A stretch of 64,000 nucleotides of DNA from a virus. Position 1 is the first letter of the stretch. The number at the start of each line of letters is the position of its first letter. The translations under genes were made by a program, and so were the position numbers. This document shows positions 51,107 through 58,844 of this stretch, one piece after another. The stretch lies in IMG/VR virus record IMGVR_UViG_3300034283_001774, positions 1 to 64,000 of that record. One strand, 5' to 3'. Below the pieces are notes generated by a model that saw only the letters and a program-made list of their open reading frames with translations, had not been told where the DNA came from and did not search any database.

Positions 51107-52768
51107 ATGAGTGTATATAGTACAGCGCCTGTAAAAAATGATAAAGGTGGTGAAAAGCCCGCAAATAAAACCACAACCACCACCAATCCGAATGGGACGA
51201 CCACTCAAAAAATTCCATACGGGGTAGTATCGGATTTTTATTATCAAAATAGAGGTAAATTATTTGATTCAGAATCTGGACAATATTTAAGTGCTGCTGA
51301 TTTTCATAAAAAAATGATATCAGGAGCTGCAGGAGTAGTATATAATACATTGTTATTAATAACGGTTGAGGGAAAGGTTGCTCAAATTAGTTTAAACGCC
51401 GGAAGAATAACTGCATCAACAGTTAGTTTAGCAGCGGATGATGTGAATGTTTTAAGTTCATTGGGAATAAGTGTAGTTGCGACCGTACTTAAACCATCGT
51501 TTGCTTCATATAAATTTACAAATCCTGCACTTGATAATACATCTAAAAAACTTTTAAGCTCCGTTGACCCCACGGAAAGACTTGTAGGAGAAGCAATACA
51601 AGGATGGACAAATTTTGGTGTTGGTCTACATAAAAAATATCACCATTTACCGGCCATAAAGTTTGGAACACCGGATGTTAAAGGTCACGTTCCGATGCAA
51701 ATTACTTACCCGTTTGTGGGATTACAATTAGTTGAAGCAGGTGGTACAAAAAAAATAGCAAAAAGTATAGTACCTGGATACAAACAACATTACGAACCAT
51801 GGGCTAATGGACATGGTGAGCTCAATCAATCTCACATTGAAACAAATAACTATAATCCAACAAATCCAGAAAATGTCGCATCAACGAATAATGTTGCAAC
51901 AAATTTTGGAATACAAAGAGCTACGGTATTACAAAAAAATCTGGTAGATAATGTACGTTTAGCACCGAGATTATTAGGACCTAAACCCAAAAGTGAACTA
52001 CAACAACTAGAAGGATTTATAGCGGAATTTGATACTAAAAAGGCAAAAGATGTATGGATTCAAAAATTAGATAGAATATTTCAACCTGAAGCATATGCAA
52101 GTTATGATAAAGCGATAACAGCATTAAAACAACTTAAGGCTAAAGAAAAAAAATCAGGTTTTGAAAAAGTAACAAGTGGAGTTGTAGATTTAGTATATGA
52201 AGTAGTTATAAAAGATATTGTAAAATCAATAGCAAAGATTGGAAAGGGGTATTCTGGATCACAAAAATTAGCTTCCGGGATAGATTATAACAATACAGTT
52301 ATTAATCAGTTAGCAAAGTATAAAACCGATTTGGAAGCGGCAGGTGGTCAATTTATAATTGAACCAAATGGAAATTTTATGGTTAAAACACCTGTGAAAA
52401 AGGAACAACAGGCAGAATTAACTACTACCCAACTTGTTATAACAACAAGTGCTAATAGCGGAACAACTGGTACTAGCTCAACCATCACTACAATAAATTA
52501 TGCTAATTATACTAACTTAAAAAATAACGAGGCCGCTATTAGAGAACTTGTAAAAGATGCTAATCGGACAGCAGCGACCGAAGCATATGTCAATTTTAAA
52601 AATGAAAATAAAGAATTGGTAAAAGGAAAATGGAATAAAGATATTCTTCCATTGTTTTATACAGCAAATCCAAAATATGCACCAAAAGAATTCAATCGTC
52701 AAAGGGGGTTGCGTTCCGGTGATGCAGCACGTGACAAGATTTTTCAAGGTGCGGATTTGAAGAGATAA
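51107..52768 (+). CDS. Baseplate-region protein of unknown function
   Basis: A 553-residue protein starting three bases after its neighbour's stop. I do not recognise the family. It begins with a low-complexity KTTTTTNPNGTTTQKIPYG linker, then an alpha/beta region (about 45-150), a segment with HKKYHHLPAIKFGTPDVKG and PWANGHGELNQSHIE (about 180-250, His-rich but without a recognisable metal motif), a charged helical part (about 290-400) and a basic C-terminus (QRGLRSGDAARDKIFQ). By position it belongs to the baseplate or hub. A tail-associated hydrolase cannot be excluded, but no catalytic motif is evident. Confidence 0.55.
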   Translation: MSVYSTAPVKNDKGGEKPANKTTTTTNPNGTTTQKIPYGVVSDFYYQNRGKLFDSESGQYLSAADFHKKMISGAAGVVYNTLLLITVEGKVAQISLNAGRITASTVSLAADDVNVLSSLGISVVATVLKPSFASYKFTNPALDNTSKKLLSSVDPTERLVGEAIQGWTNFGVGLHKKYHHLPAIKFGTPDVKGHVPMQITYPFVGLQLVEAGGTKKIAKSIVPGYKQHYEPWANGHGELNQSHIETNNYNPTNPENVASTNNVATNFGIQRATVLQKNLVDNVRLAPRLLGPKPKSELQQLEGFIAEFDTKKAKDVWIQKLDRIFQPEAYASYDKAITALKQLKAKEKKSGFEKVTSGVVDLVYEVVIKDIVKSIAKIGKGYSGSQKLASGIDYNNTVINQLAKYKTDLEAAGGQFIIEPNGNFMVKTPVKKEQQAELTTTQLVITTSANSGTTGTSSTITTINYANYTNLKNNEAAIRELVKDANRTAATEAYVNFKNENKELVKGKWNKDILPLFYTANPKYAPKEFNRQRGLRSGDAARDKIFQGADLKR

Positions 52769-52792
52769 TTATGATTTTTAATACTTAATTAT

Positions 52793-53077
52793 ATGAGATA
52801 TAGAAATAATTTAATAAAAAAAACAATAGACGGAAAAGAAGTTTATTTACCAAGAGTTTTGCCAGATATTTCAGAATCACCAACCGATATATATGTGGCA
52901 ACCGAAACCGGTGATAGACTGGATTCTTTGGCATACACTTTTTACAAAGATTCAAATTTATGGTGGATTATAGCTGCGGCAAATAAAATTCATAATGCTC
53001 CTATTGGATTTCCTGATGGGACAATATTAAGAATACCGTTAGCATATCAGGCCATACTTTCTCAAATGGGTTATTAA
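52793..53077 (+). CDS. Baseplate LysM-like wedge protein, T4 gp53 or gpX type
   Basis: A 94-residue protein. The segment DRLDSLAYTFYKDSNLWWII followed by AAANKI and a PDGTILRIP turn is the LysM-like fold signature of tail protein X and T4 gp53 (G-D-x-L-D-x-L-A-x-x-x-Y, WW-x-I-A-x-x-N, G-x-x-L-x-IP). These proteins strengthen the baseplate near the tube. The length is that of a single LysM-like domain with a short N-terminal arm, nearer to gpX than to the longer T4 gp53 (196 aa). Confidence 0.78.
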   Translation: MRYRNNLIKKTIDGKEVYLPRVLPDISESPTDIYVATETGDRLDSLAYTFYKDSNLWWIIAAANKIHNAPIGFPDGTILRIPLAYQAILSQMGY

Positions 53078-53095
53078 AAATAAAATATATACAAT

Positions 53096-55807
53096 ATGTC
53101 ATATCCAGTATTTGGTAGTATTGATACCGATATCTATAACAACATACAAACATCAGGTAAAGCACCAACCGGGGGAAGTGTAGATATAACACAGGCTTCA
53201 ACCGAATTGGTGCCGTGGGTTCGTATTATATCAGCAACCGATAGATTACAAGCGGGAAAATCTGGTTCTTTTGGATTGATACTTTCTTCAAATCCAGATG
53301 TACCAATGTTTGCGGACTACCTTTCATTTACAAAAAATGCAAGTAATCAAATTACTGCGGTAAACCAAACACCGAGTTTATATGGGGGAAGATATACAAG
53401 TGGTATGCTTGGTGTGGATTTTAGTGGAAAGGCTATTTATCCGTATCTAACCCCATGGACAGGAGACCTTGTATTAAGACCTGGACCGTTGGTAACTGCT
53501 ATGGATATAAAGGAAGGTAAAGACCAAATATCAAGACATTGTACTTTAACTGTTAAATGTTTTTCACTTGCGCAGGCCGAACTTTTACAAGAATATTTAA
53601 TGGAACCGGGGCATACCCTCTTTGTTGAATATGGATGGAACACCGATGCATCAATTGCGGAATGTATAGATACTGGCACTCCTGGAACAATCATATCTGA
53701 AGCAACCGATGTTGGATTGGATTATAATTTATTACAAAACAAACGAATAAGTTCATACGGTGATTATGATGCGTTTTATGGATTTATAGTGGGTGGTTCT
53801 TTGAGTTCGGAAAATGATATATTCAATTTAACAATTAATTTAAGAGGTGCACCAGGATTACCAATATTTTTACAAGGGCAGCACACTTATTTAGAATTGG
53901 ATAAAAGTACGAAACAGGTTAAAAATATACCAGCAACACAGACGTATTCAATAAATGATATTGATGAGGTTGCAACTGGTGCAGGTAGAGCTAAAACAAT
54001 GGGTGGTAGAAGGTATAAATGGATGTTTAACAAACTACCTGGAAATAGACAAACAGCTGAAGTTAAAGCTATAATTCAAAAGGTATATGATACTGACGAA
54101 TATGGTTGGTGGGATTTACTAAATTTTGATTATAAAGTTTCACAAGAAGTGGCTAATGCATTAGCTGATACATTTATTACTTCTATAAAAGAATTATTTG
54201 GTCAAAAAGAATTTAGTGTTGGTGGATTAACCGTTCCAAAAGATAAATTGATTTCTGAAAATCGATACATAAGATTTGGGGCTGCACTTGATATACTTAA
54301 TGCAAATAATGGATTGTGGGCATATAAAATGGGAACTCAATCGGTTACTTGTAGAGTAAATAATTATGGATTGATTGGAGCATTTCCAAATATGTTTTCT
54401 ACCAAACCAAGTAAATTAATAATACCTGGAAAAATGCCGGATTTTTATCAATATTATTGCAATCCAACTCCTGTATCAATTCAGGATATTTTAACAAAAA
54501 ATTTTATAGATAATCGTATAGATGGATATGCGTTTCAAGCGAGTTCTGGCAAATACGTGCCCACACTATTATCTTTTGTACAAGACGTGGACATACCTGG
54601 TACTATTACCGCAGGTGGTTATTATAATGGATTTTATGAAAAAGCTGGGTATTATGGAAAATTAGAAAATTTATACATAAATTTTAATGTATTTATAAAC
54701 GCATTAAAAAACTCATCAAATAAATCAATGAGAGATGTGTTGGTTGAAATGTGTAACGAAATGTCATCTGCTGTAAACTCATTTTGGAATTTACAAGTTA
54801 TTGAAATACCAATGGAGGGCGGTGTTAAATTGCAAATAATTGATGAAAACTGGAGAGGATATCTTGCCAATAAGAAAAAAACTGTAAAAGAATTTTTCCA
54901 TTCAGGAGAGCAATCAATCTTTTTAGAAGCAACTTTGGATATAGATATACCACAAGAAATGACAAACCAAATTGTTTTAAAAAGAGAAGATTATTCAAGT
55001 AATCCTGATTCACATGGATTGGATATGGGAGGATTATTTGGCAAATCAAAAGATAGATTTTTTGATGAAGTGGATTATAGAAAAACCACACTAACCACAG
55101 CATCATCTCCCAAAAAAGCTTCAACACCATCTCGTGCTCCAGCAGATGTACAAAAAGAAATTGATACATTATTAGCTAGTTTAGTTAAAACTAGTAAAAC
55201 ATCGGGATTACGAAGTGGGATTACAACTGTAACTGATACATATAAAGATTCCGCAGGTAATCTTGTTTATACCGAAACACGAACTGGTGGTATAGTGAGT
55301 TCAAATAAATATAATCGTGGTATATCGGAAGCGGACAAATTATTAGATTTACGAAAAGAACTTGCTACCCTAACGGCCGCGGCAAAGGATGTAGCAGAGA
55401 CGGCTTTGAGTACAAATTTGAATAAAATTGATGTTATACCAAATCCAATTACAAATATAATTGTACCAATGGCATTGAAACCCGCAGCAGGTTTTACGGA
55501 GTTTAATAAAAACTTTAAAATATATTGTTGCGATGATACTCAATTATTTGACATTATGAAAAATAATGCATTTGAAGCATATAGTGGTGTTGAAAAAACA
55601 TCACACCCACTACCGATAAAATATACTTTTAAAATTTTGGGAAAAAGCGGTTTAAGAAGAGGTGATACTTTTAATGTTATTGGTATTCCTAAAAAATATA
55701 GAGACTTTGGATTTTTCCAAATAACACAGGTAGAACAAACCGTTGAGGGTAACAGTTGGTACACAACCGTAATCGGACAATATTTTCAGCAATTAAAATC
55801 AGTATAA
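53096..55807 (+). CDS. Baseplate hub-type structural protein
   Basis: A 903-residue protein. N-terminal part: WVRIISATDRLQAGKSGSFG, then RPGPLVTAMDIKEGKDQISR and CTLTVKCFSLAQAELLQEYL with LFVEYGWNTD, a layout I associate with hub proteins (gp27/gpD-like beta barrels) of T4-like marine phages. The C-terminal part (LPIKYTFKILGKSGLRRGDT, then FNVIGIPKKYRD, FFQITQVEQTVEGNSWYTTV) is the typical end of a hub barrel domain where the membrane-facing spike attaches. A linker rich in Ser/Thr/Lys at about 665-760 joins them. It overlaps the next gene by one base (TAATG). No lysozyme domain is visible. Confidence 0.68.
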   Translation: MSYPVFGSIDTDIYNNIQTSGKAPTGGSVDITQASTELVPWVRIISATDRLQAGKSGSFGLILSSNPDVPMFADYLSFTKNASNQITAVNQTPSLYGGRYTSGMLGVDFSGKAIYPYLTPWTGDLVLRPGPLVTAMDIKEGKDQISRHCTLTVKCFSLAQAELLQEYLMEPGHTLFVEYGWNTDASIAECIDTGTPGTIISEATDVGLDYNLLQNKRISSYGDYDAFYGFIVGGSLSSENDIFNLTINLRGAPGLPIFLQGQHTYLELDKSTKQVKNIPATQTYSINDIDEVATGAGRAKTMGGRRYKWMFNKLPGNRQTAEVKAIIQKVYDTDEYGWWDLLNFDYKVSQEVANALADTFITSIKELFGQKEFSVGGLTVPKDKLISENRYIRFGAALDILNANNGLWAYKMGTQSVTCRVNNYGLIGAFPNMFSTKPSKLIIPGKMPDFYQYYCNPTPVSIQDILTKNFIDNRIDGYAFQASSGKYVPTLLSFVQDVDIPGTITAGGYYNGFYEKAGYYGKLENLYINFNVFINALKNSSNKSMRDVLVEMCNEMSSAVNSFWNLQVIEIPMEGGVKLQIIDENWRGYLANKKKTVKEFFHSGEQSIFLEATLDIDIPQEMTNQIVLKREDYSSNPDSHGLDMGGLFGKSKDRFFDEVDYRKTTLTTASSPKKASTPSRAPADVQKEIDTLLASLVKTSKTSGLRSGITTVTDTYKDSAGNLVYTETRTGGIVSSNKYNRGISEADKLLDLRKELATLTAAAKDVAETALSTNLNKIDVIPNPITNIIVPMALKPAAGFTEFNKNFKIYCCDDTQLFDIMKNNAFEAYSGVEKTSHPLPIKYTFKILGKSGLRRGDTFNVIGIPKKYRDFGFFQITQVEQTVEGNSWYTTVIGQYFQQLKSV

Positions 55808-56172
55808 TGGCAATAGATATTATTACATATGTTAGAGCTAAATCAACAAATGAAGATGAAATTACACAATTAGATATAAAGACACATGTCCCAACTCCGG
55901 ATGAAAATGATTATGCAGTAGGGTATATTGTTAGATACTTTTTACAAAAGGTAAACGATACGGACGCTACTATATATGAAATAAGTAATTACTTTCAGGA
56001 TGCAGTACAATCGAATGGGCTATATAAAATTCAATCTATAAAATGGAGAATTATCGGAACTCCACAAGATATTATGGATTCTAATAAAAAATCAATTTCT
56101 TTAGCATTAGAAAACATGCCAAAACTTTCACTATATCTTCCAAATCTTTTGCAGTTTGCAAAAATAAAATAA
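55807..56172 (+). CDS. Small conserved tail/baseplate protein
   Basis: A 121-residue protein; the ATG at 55807 overlaps the upstream stop and is preferred over earlier in-frame codons inside the hub gene. Features: DYAVGYIVRYFLQKVNDTDA, IYEISNYFQ, then IKWRIIGTPQD and the end MPKLSLYLPNLLQFAKIK. I recall the same GYI-RYF, LYxxxxxxWRI-G and NLLQF pattern in small virion proteins of T4-like phages, but no function is known to me. It closes the baseplate unit, and a host-type promoter begins at the base after its stop. Confidence 0.62.
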   Translation: MAIDIITYVRAKSTNEDEITQLDIKTHVPTPDENDYAVGYIVRYFLQKVNDTDATIYEISNYFQDAVQSNGLYKIQSIKWRIIGTPQDIMDSNKKSISLALENMPKLSLYLPNLLQFAKIK

Positions 56173-56204
56173 TTTGGTAATCTAAATTATTATTCGTATA
56201 TTTA
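56173..56204 (+). promoter_or_regulatory. Bacteroidota-type promoter for the tmRNA
   Basis: TTTG at 56173-56176, 20 bases, then TATATTTA at 56197-56204. This matches the Bacteroidota sigma-A consensus (TTTG at -33, TAnnTTTG at -7) except the last base. Transcription would start about 7-8 bases downstream, a few bases before the mature 5' end at 56216. Confidence 0.75.
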
Positions 56205-56215
56205 CATAATTATAT

Positions 56216-56602
56216 GGGGATGCCATGGATTTGATTGCGATGAGAATGGTAGTACCACACGTAGACAGAAGTGCTAGATGTCTTTAAATCTGTACAAAAC
56301 AATAACTGACGTAGAATTATCTACTTGGACCTTTGATGATGTAATGTCATTCATGGGTGCTGATTTAGCTGTAGCAGCCTAATCACCTCCCGTATCACTC
56401 ATGGGGTTTAAAAAAGAAGTGAACAAAAAGGAGCTCTACCTATCGGCTCTCTAAAACTGATAGGTTGGTGGAAAGCTGTACTAACCATACGGCCCCAATT
56501 ATTTTGGAAAGTAAATAAGATTAAACTTTATCCTAAACGTGTGACATGCTGGTATTATGATTACTTCGTAAGACAGGGGTTCGATTCCCCTCATCTCCAC
56601 CA
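56216..56602 (+). ncRNA. ssrA: Transfer-messenger RNA (tmRNA)
   Basis: A complete one-piece tmRNA of about 387 bases. The 5' end GGGGATG (56216-56222) pairs with CATCTCC (56592-56598) as a 7-bp acceptor stem with one G-T pair, followed by discriminator A and an encoded CCA. The T arm is AGGGG-TTCGATT-CCCCT. The 5' part ATGGATTTGATTGCGATGAG is the conserved D-region of tmRNA. An H-type pseudoknot is clear at 56431-56465: GAGC pairs with GCTC and ACCTATC with GATAGGT. A tag frame ends GCA GCC TAA at 56382. tmRNA with SmpB rescues stalled ribosomes and tags the product for proteolysis. Phage-encoded copies are known but rare. A tRNA-Ala alone is excluded by the separated acceptor halves and the tag frame. 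Confidence 0.94.
56308..56382 (+). other. Predicted tmRNA tag reading frame
   Basis: From the likely resume codon GAC at 56308 the frame runs 24 codons to TAA at 56380-56382. It encodes DVELSTWTFDDVMSFM followed by GADLAVAA. The Ala-Ala end and the upstream AATAACT (E. coli has AATAGTC before its resume codon) fit a tag; the exact resume codon is inferred. Most bacterial tags are 8-15 residues and end ALAA; this one is long and ends LAVAA. Confidence 0.65.
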
Positions 56603-56610
56603 TTTTTTTG

Positions 56611-56648
56611 AATCCTCAATTTACATTTGGTAATTTGGGGATTTTTTC
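56611..56648 (+). terminator. Terminator after tmRNA
   Basis: AATCCTCAATTT (56611-56622) pairs with AATTTGGGGATT (56632-56643) with one G-T pair and one mismatch, then a T run. It overlaps the promoter of the next unit, so termination and initiation share the same 45 bases. Confidence 0.8.
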
Positions 56649-56657
56649 GTATATTTG
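56626..56657 (+). promoter_or_regulatory. Bacteroidota-type promoter upstream of the polymerase unit
   Basis: TTTG at 56626-56629, exactly 20 bases, then TATATTTG at 56650-56657, a perfect match to the Bacteroidota housekeeping consensus. The TTTG box lies in the loop of the tmRNA terminator. The ATG of the first gene is at 56673, leaving a very short leader. Confidence 0.8.
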
Positions 56658-56672
56658 TATAAATTTGTTTAT

Positions 56673-56939
56673 ATGGGAAGGTGGCCAGAACCGGCAAAAG
56701 AAAAGCCTACAAAGTTTGAAATAACCTATAAAGATGATGATGGGTGTGAATCCGTATGGAAATATGATTTGAAAAAATTTCCAAATGGACCGATAGAGGT
56801 TACAAATAAGTTTCCGCCTCATTATGAGAAGGCGTTGAAAAAACAACAAAAGGAAGCTAAATTGGCAAAAAAGCAATCAACATTAGAAAAAGCAAAGGCT
56901 GCAAATAAGAATGATAAGGATAGTAGAAAATATTGGTGA
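56673..56939 (+). CDS. Small hypothetical basic protein before the polymerase
   Basis: An 88-residue protein; ATG 56673 is preferred over a TTG 18 bases earlier that lies within the promoter. The N-terminal half (PTKFEITYKDDDGCESVWKY) is probably a small beta sheet; the C-terminal half is a Lys/Glu/Ala-rich helix (YEKALKKQQKEAKLAKKQST). It overlaps the polymerase start by 29 bases, suggesting coupled translation. No family recognised. A DNA- or polymerase-associated role is only suggested by charge and location. Confidence 0.6.
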   Translation: MGRWPEPAKEKPTKFEITYKDDDGCESVWKYDLKKFPNGPIEVTNKFPPHYEKALKKQQKEAKLAKKQSTLEKAKAANKNDKDSRKYW

Positions 56940-58194
56940 GATTGATGAATTAAAGAGGATTTTGGAAACTGAACCATCGGTTTGGTATCCTATGTGGGTG
57001 GATAATGATAAACATCCACGAAACACACATATATCCTTTATTTTCGTAAGAACTTTGACAGACCGATATATTCTACCACATCAACATACAGACTCTCTAT
57101 CACTCTCTAAATCACTAATAGAGGGTATCTTAAATACAAAAGGGGATAAGTGGGTATTCCAAAAGAAAAAGCTACTACAATCGTTTCAAAATATAAGGGA
57201 AGGATTGAATGACATTGATACCGCTTATTTCTTAAAAACAGGTGAAACGATAGACTACCAACAACCACTACAACACCTGGTAGCTCCCTTATTACACAAA
57301 GGTTACAAAGAAGATGTCATTCAATCTATTCCCATTCTTAAACTTGCGGAAGCGATAGAACCGGAATTGAGAAAAACTTATAGACAAAAATCTAAAACTT
57401 ATAATTGGTACAACGATATCTTCTTACCCATCCTTTCAGAGATTGAGGGATATGGGGTTCGGGTCGATGAGAAAAAATTTATTGATAGATGGCCACAAGC
57501 CCAGAAACACTTAAAAGGAGATGTGGTATATACCGAATACAATCCATTCACCGTAACCGGTCGTCCATCCAATCGTCATGGCGGTGTGAACTATGCGGCA
57601 TTGAATAAATCGGATGGTAGTAGAGATGTGTTTGTATCGGATGGGATATTCTTACAAATGGATTATAATGCGTATCACCCTCGTCTTATCGGTAAGTTGA
57701 TTAAGTTCGAAATGCCGGATGGTAACGTACACCAATGGTTAGCTGACCAATATGGGTGTAGTGTTGATGAATCCAAAGGGGTTACGTTCCAATTATTGTA
57801 TGGTGGTATTGATGATGATTTCCGCCAAATTCCATATTTCAATGCCGTAGCTGATTATATTGATAACCTATGGATTGAAACACAAAAGCTGGGATACTTA
57901 CAAACACCACATCGTATTATTCCTTTGGAGTGGATTGAAGGGGCTAACCCACAAAAAGTATTTAACTATCTACTACAAGCGGTTGAGACTGAGATGAACG
58001 TAGATGTTATGGGAAAGGTATTGGGTTATATAAAGGGGAGTGATATAAAGTTTTGTTTATACACATACGATTCATTCCTTTTTGATGTTCCTACTGATGT
58101 GGATAAAGAATTGGTTAAAGGATTGAAGGAAATCATTGAAGGTAGTGGGTTTCCTGTAAAAGCAAGTTGGGGTTTAGATTACGGAAAGTTATAA
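56911..58194 (+). CDS. Compact family A DNA polymerase
   Basis: A 427-residue protein with the palm motifs of family A (Pol I-like) polymerases. Before motif A is TVTGRPSNRHGGVNYAALN (the T-x-TGR-x-S block). Motif A is LQMDYNAYHPRLIG with catalytic Asp251. Motif B is KGVTFQLLYGG starting at Lys289. Motif C is YTYDSFLF with Asp387 where Pol I has HDE, so the two metal-binding Asp residues are present but the Glu is replaced by Ser. Residues 1-110 may be a degenerate 3'-5' exonuclease-like domain lacking its acidic motifs; no 5' nuclease. T4 itself uses a family B enzyme, so this is a distinct replication solution or an accessory polymerase. Its start codon lies inside the previous gene. Confidence 0.82.
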   Translation: MIRIVENIGEIDELKRILETEPSVWYPMWVDNDKHPRNTHISFIFVRTLTDRYILPHQHTDSLSLSKSLIEGILNTKGDKWVFQKKKLLQSFQNIREGLNDIDTAYFLKTGETIDYQQPLQHLVAPLLHKGYKEDVIQSIPILKLAEAIEPELRKTYRQKSKTYNWYNDIFLPILSEIEGYGVRVDEKKFIDRWPQAQKHLKGDVVYTEYNPFTVTGRPSNRHGGVNYAALNKSDGSRDVFVSDGIFLQMDYNAYHPRLIGKLIKFEMPDGNVHQWLADQYGCSVDESKGVTFQLLYGGIDDDFRQIPYFNAVADYIDNLWIETQKLGYLQTPHRIIPLEWIEGANPQKVFNYLLQAVETEMNVDVMGKVLGYIKGSDIKFCLYTYDSFLFDVPTDVDKELVKGLKEIIEGSGFPVKASWGLDYGKL

Positions 58195-58200
58195 CAGTCA

Positions 58201-58208
58201 TATTTATA
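58201..58208 (+). promoter_or_regulatory. Candidate late promoter motif TATTTATA
   Basis: Six bases after the polymerase stop and 24 bases before the nuclease ATG, the usual spacing for this motif in the window. Confidence 0.4.
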
Positions 58209-58232
58209 TTATATACAAAAATATGCTATAAT

Positions 58233-58838
58233 ATGAAAAAATTGATGTTTCTTTTATCGTTTTTAATCGTTTCTTTGGTTTCAATTGGACAAGCGGATGT
58301 GAGAATTAAGAATGAAGTGTTTGAAGTACTTTATTCACAATCATTAGAACAACCCCTAGTGATTAAATATCGTTCAACTAATAGACCTACAAATGTGAAT
58401 AGAGGAGCTATGGATTTCTACAAAGAACCAACAATCAAAACATCAGATGGAGATGATTATAAAGCAAATGTTTATGATAAAGGACATGGAGCTCCTGCTG
58501 CATCATTTTCTGATAATATGGAAAATTTGAAGCAAACTTTTTCATATCTAAATTGTATAATGCAAAATCAATATCTTAATAGAGGTGAGTGGAGATTGTT
58601 AGAAGAACAAATTCGTAAGTGGGATGATGTAGAACCAATCACCGTTTTAATAAAAACTTTTTTTGATACTCCTGTTAAAAGAGTACCAACTGGGGCAGCA
58701 ATCCCATCATATTTACAAAAACATGTTTACTTTGAAAAATCAAATAAATGGAAATGTTTTGTATTTCTAAATGAAAAACCAAAATTTCATTGGGACGAGT
58801 TAGAAATGATATGTGAACCGGCTGACCACAAATTTTAA
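58233..58838 (+). CDS. Secreted DNA/RNA non-specific endonuclease (NUC family)
   Basis: A 201-residue protein; ATG 58233 is preferred over an upstream in-frame ATG inside the polymerase gene because it gives a clean signal peptide (MKKLMFLLSFLIVSLVSIGQ then Ala, no lipobox). The mature part has the beta-beta-alpha-metal nuclease signature YDKGHGAPAASFSDNMENL with catalytic His85 (DKGH instead of the usual DRGH) and, further on, YLNRGEWRLLEEQIRKW, the conserved Asn-containing helix. Family members cut DNA and RNA without sequence preference using Mg. Export to the periplasm or outside would keep it away from phage DNA inside the cell. It may degrade competing phage DNA, released host DNA or extracellular DNA; these are inferences. 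Confidence 0.83.
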   Translation: MKKLMFLLSFLIVSLVSIGQADVRIKNEVFEVLYSQSLEQPLVIKYRSTNRPTNVNRGAMDFYKEPTIKTSDGDDYKANVYDKGHGAPAASFSDNMENLKQTFSYLNCIMQNQYLNRGEWRLLEEQIRKWDDVEPITVLIKTFFDTPVKRVPTGAAIPSYLQKHVYFEKSNKWKCFVFLNEKPKFHWDELEMICEPADHKF

Positions 58839-58844
58839 TGAATT

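Noticed and set aside
55756-55806. Upstream in-frame start for the small gene after the hub protein
   Set aside because: It lies within the hub gene coding region; the TAATG overlap at 55807 is the usual coupling here and gives a normal N-terminus.
56216-56602. A separate tRNA gene at the 3' end (TTCGATTCCCC plus CCA)
   Set aside because: The acceptor partner lies 370 bases upstream, the D-region and pseudoknot are those of tmRNA, and there is no anticodon arm in the 3' part.
58167-58232. Upstream ATG for the secreted nuclease
   Set aside because: It lies inside the polymerase gene and would bury the signal peptide; ATG 58233 has its own candidate promoter and exposes it.
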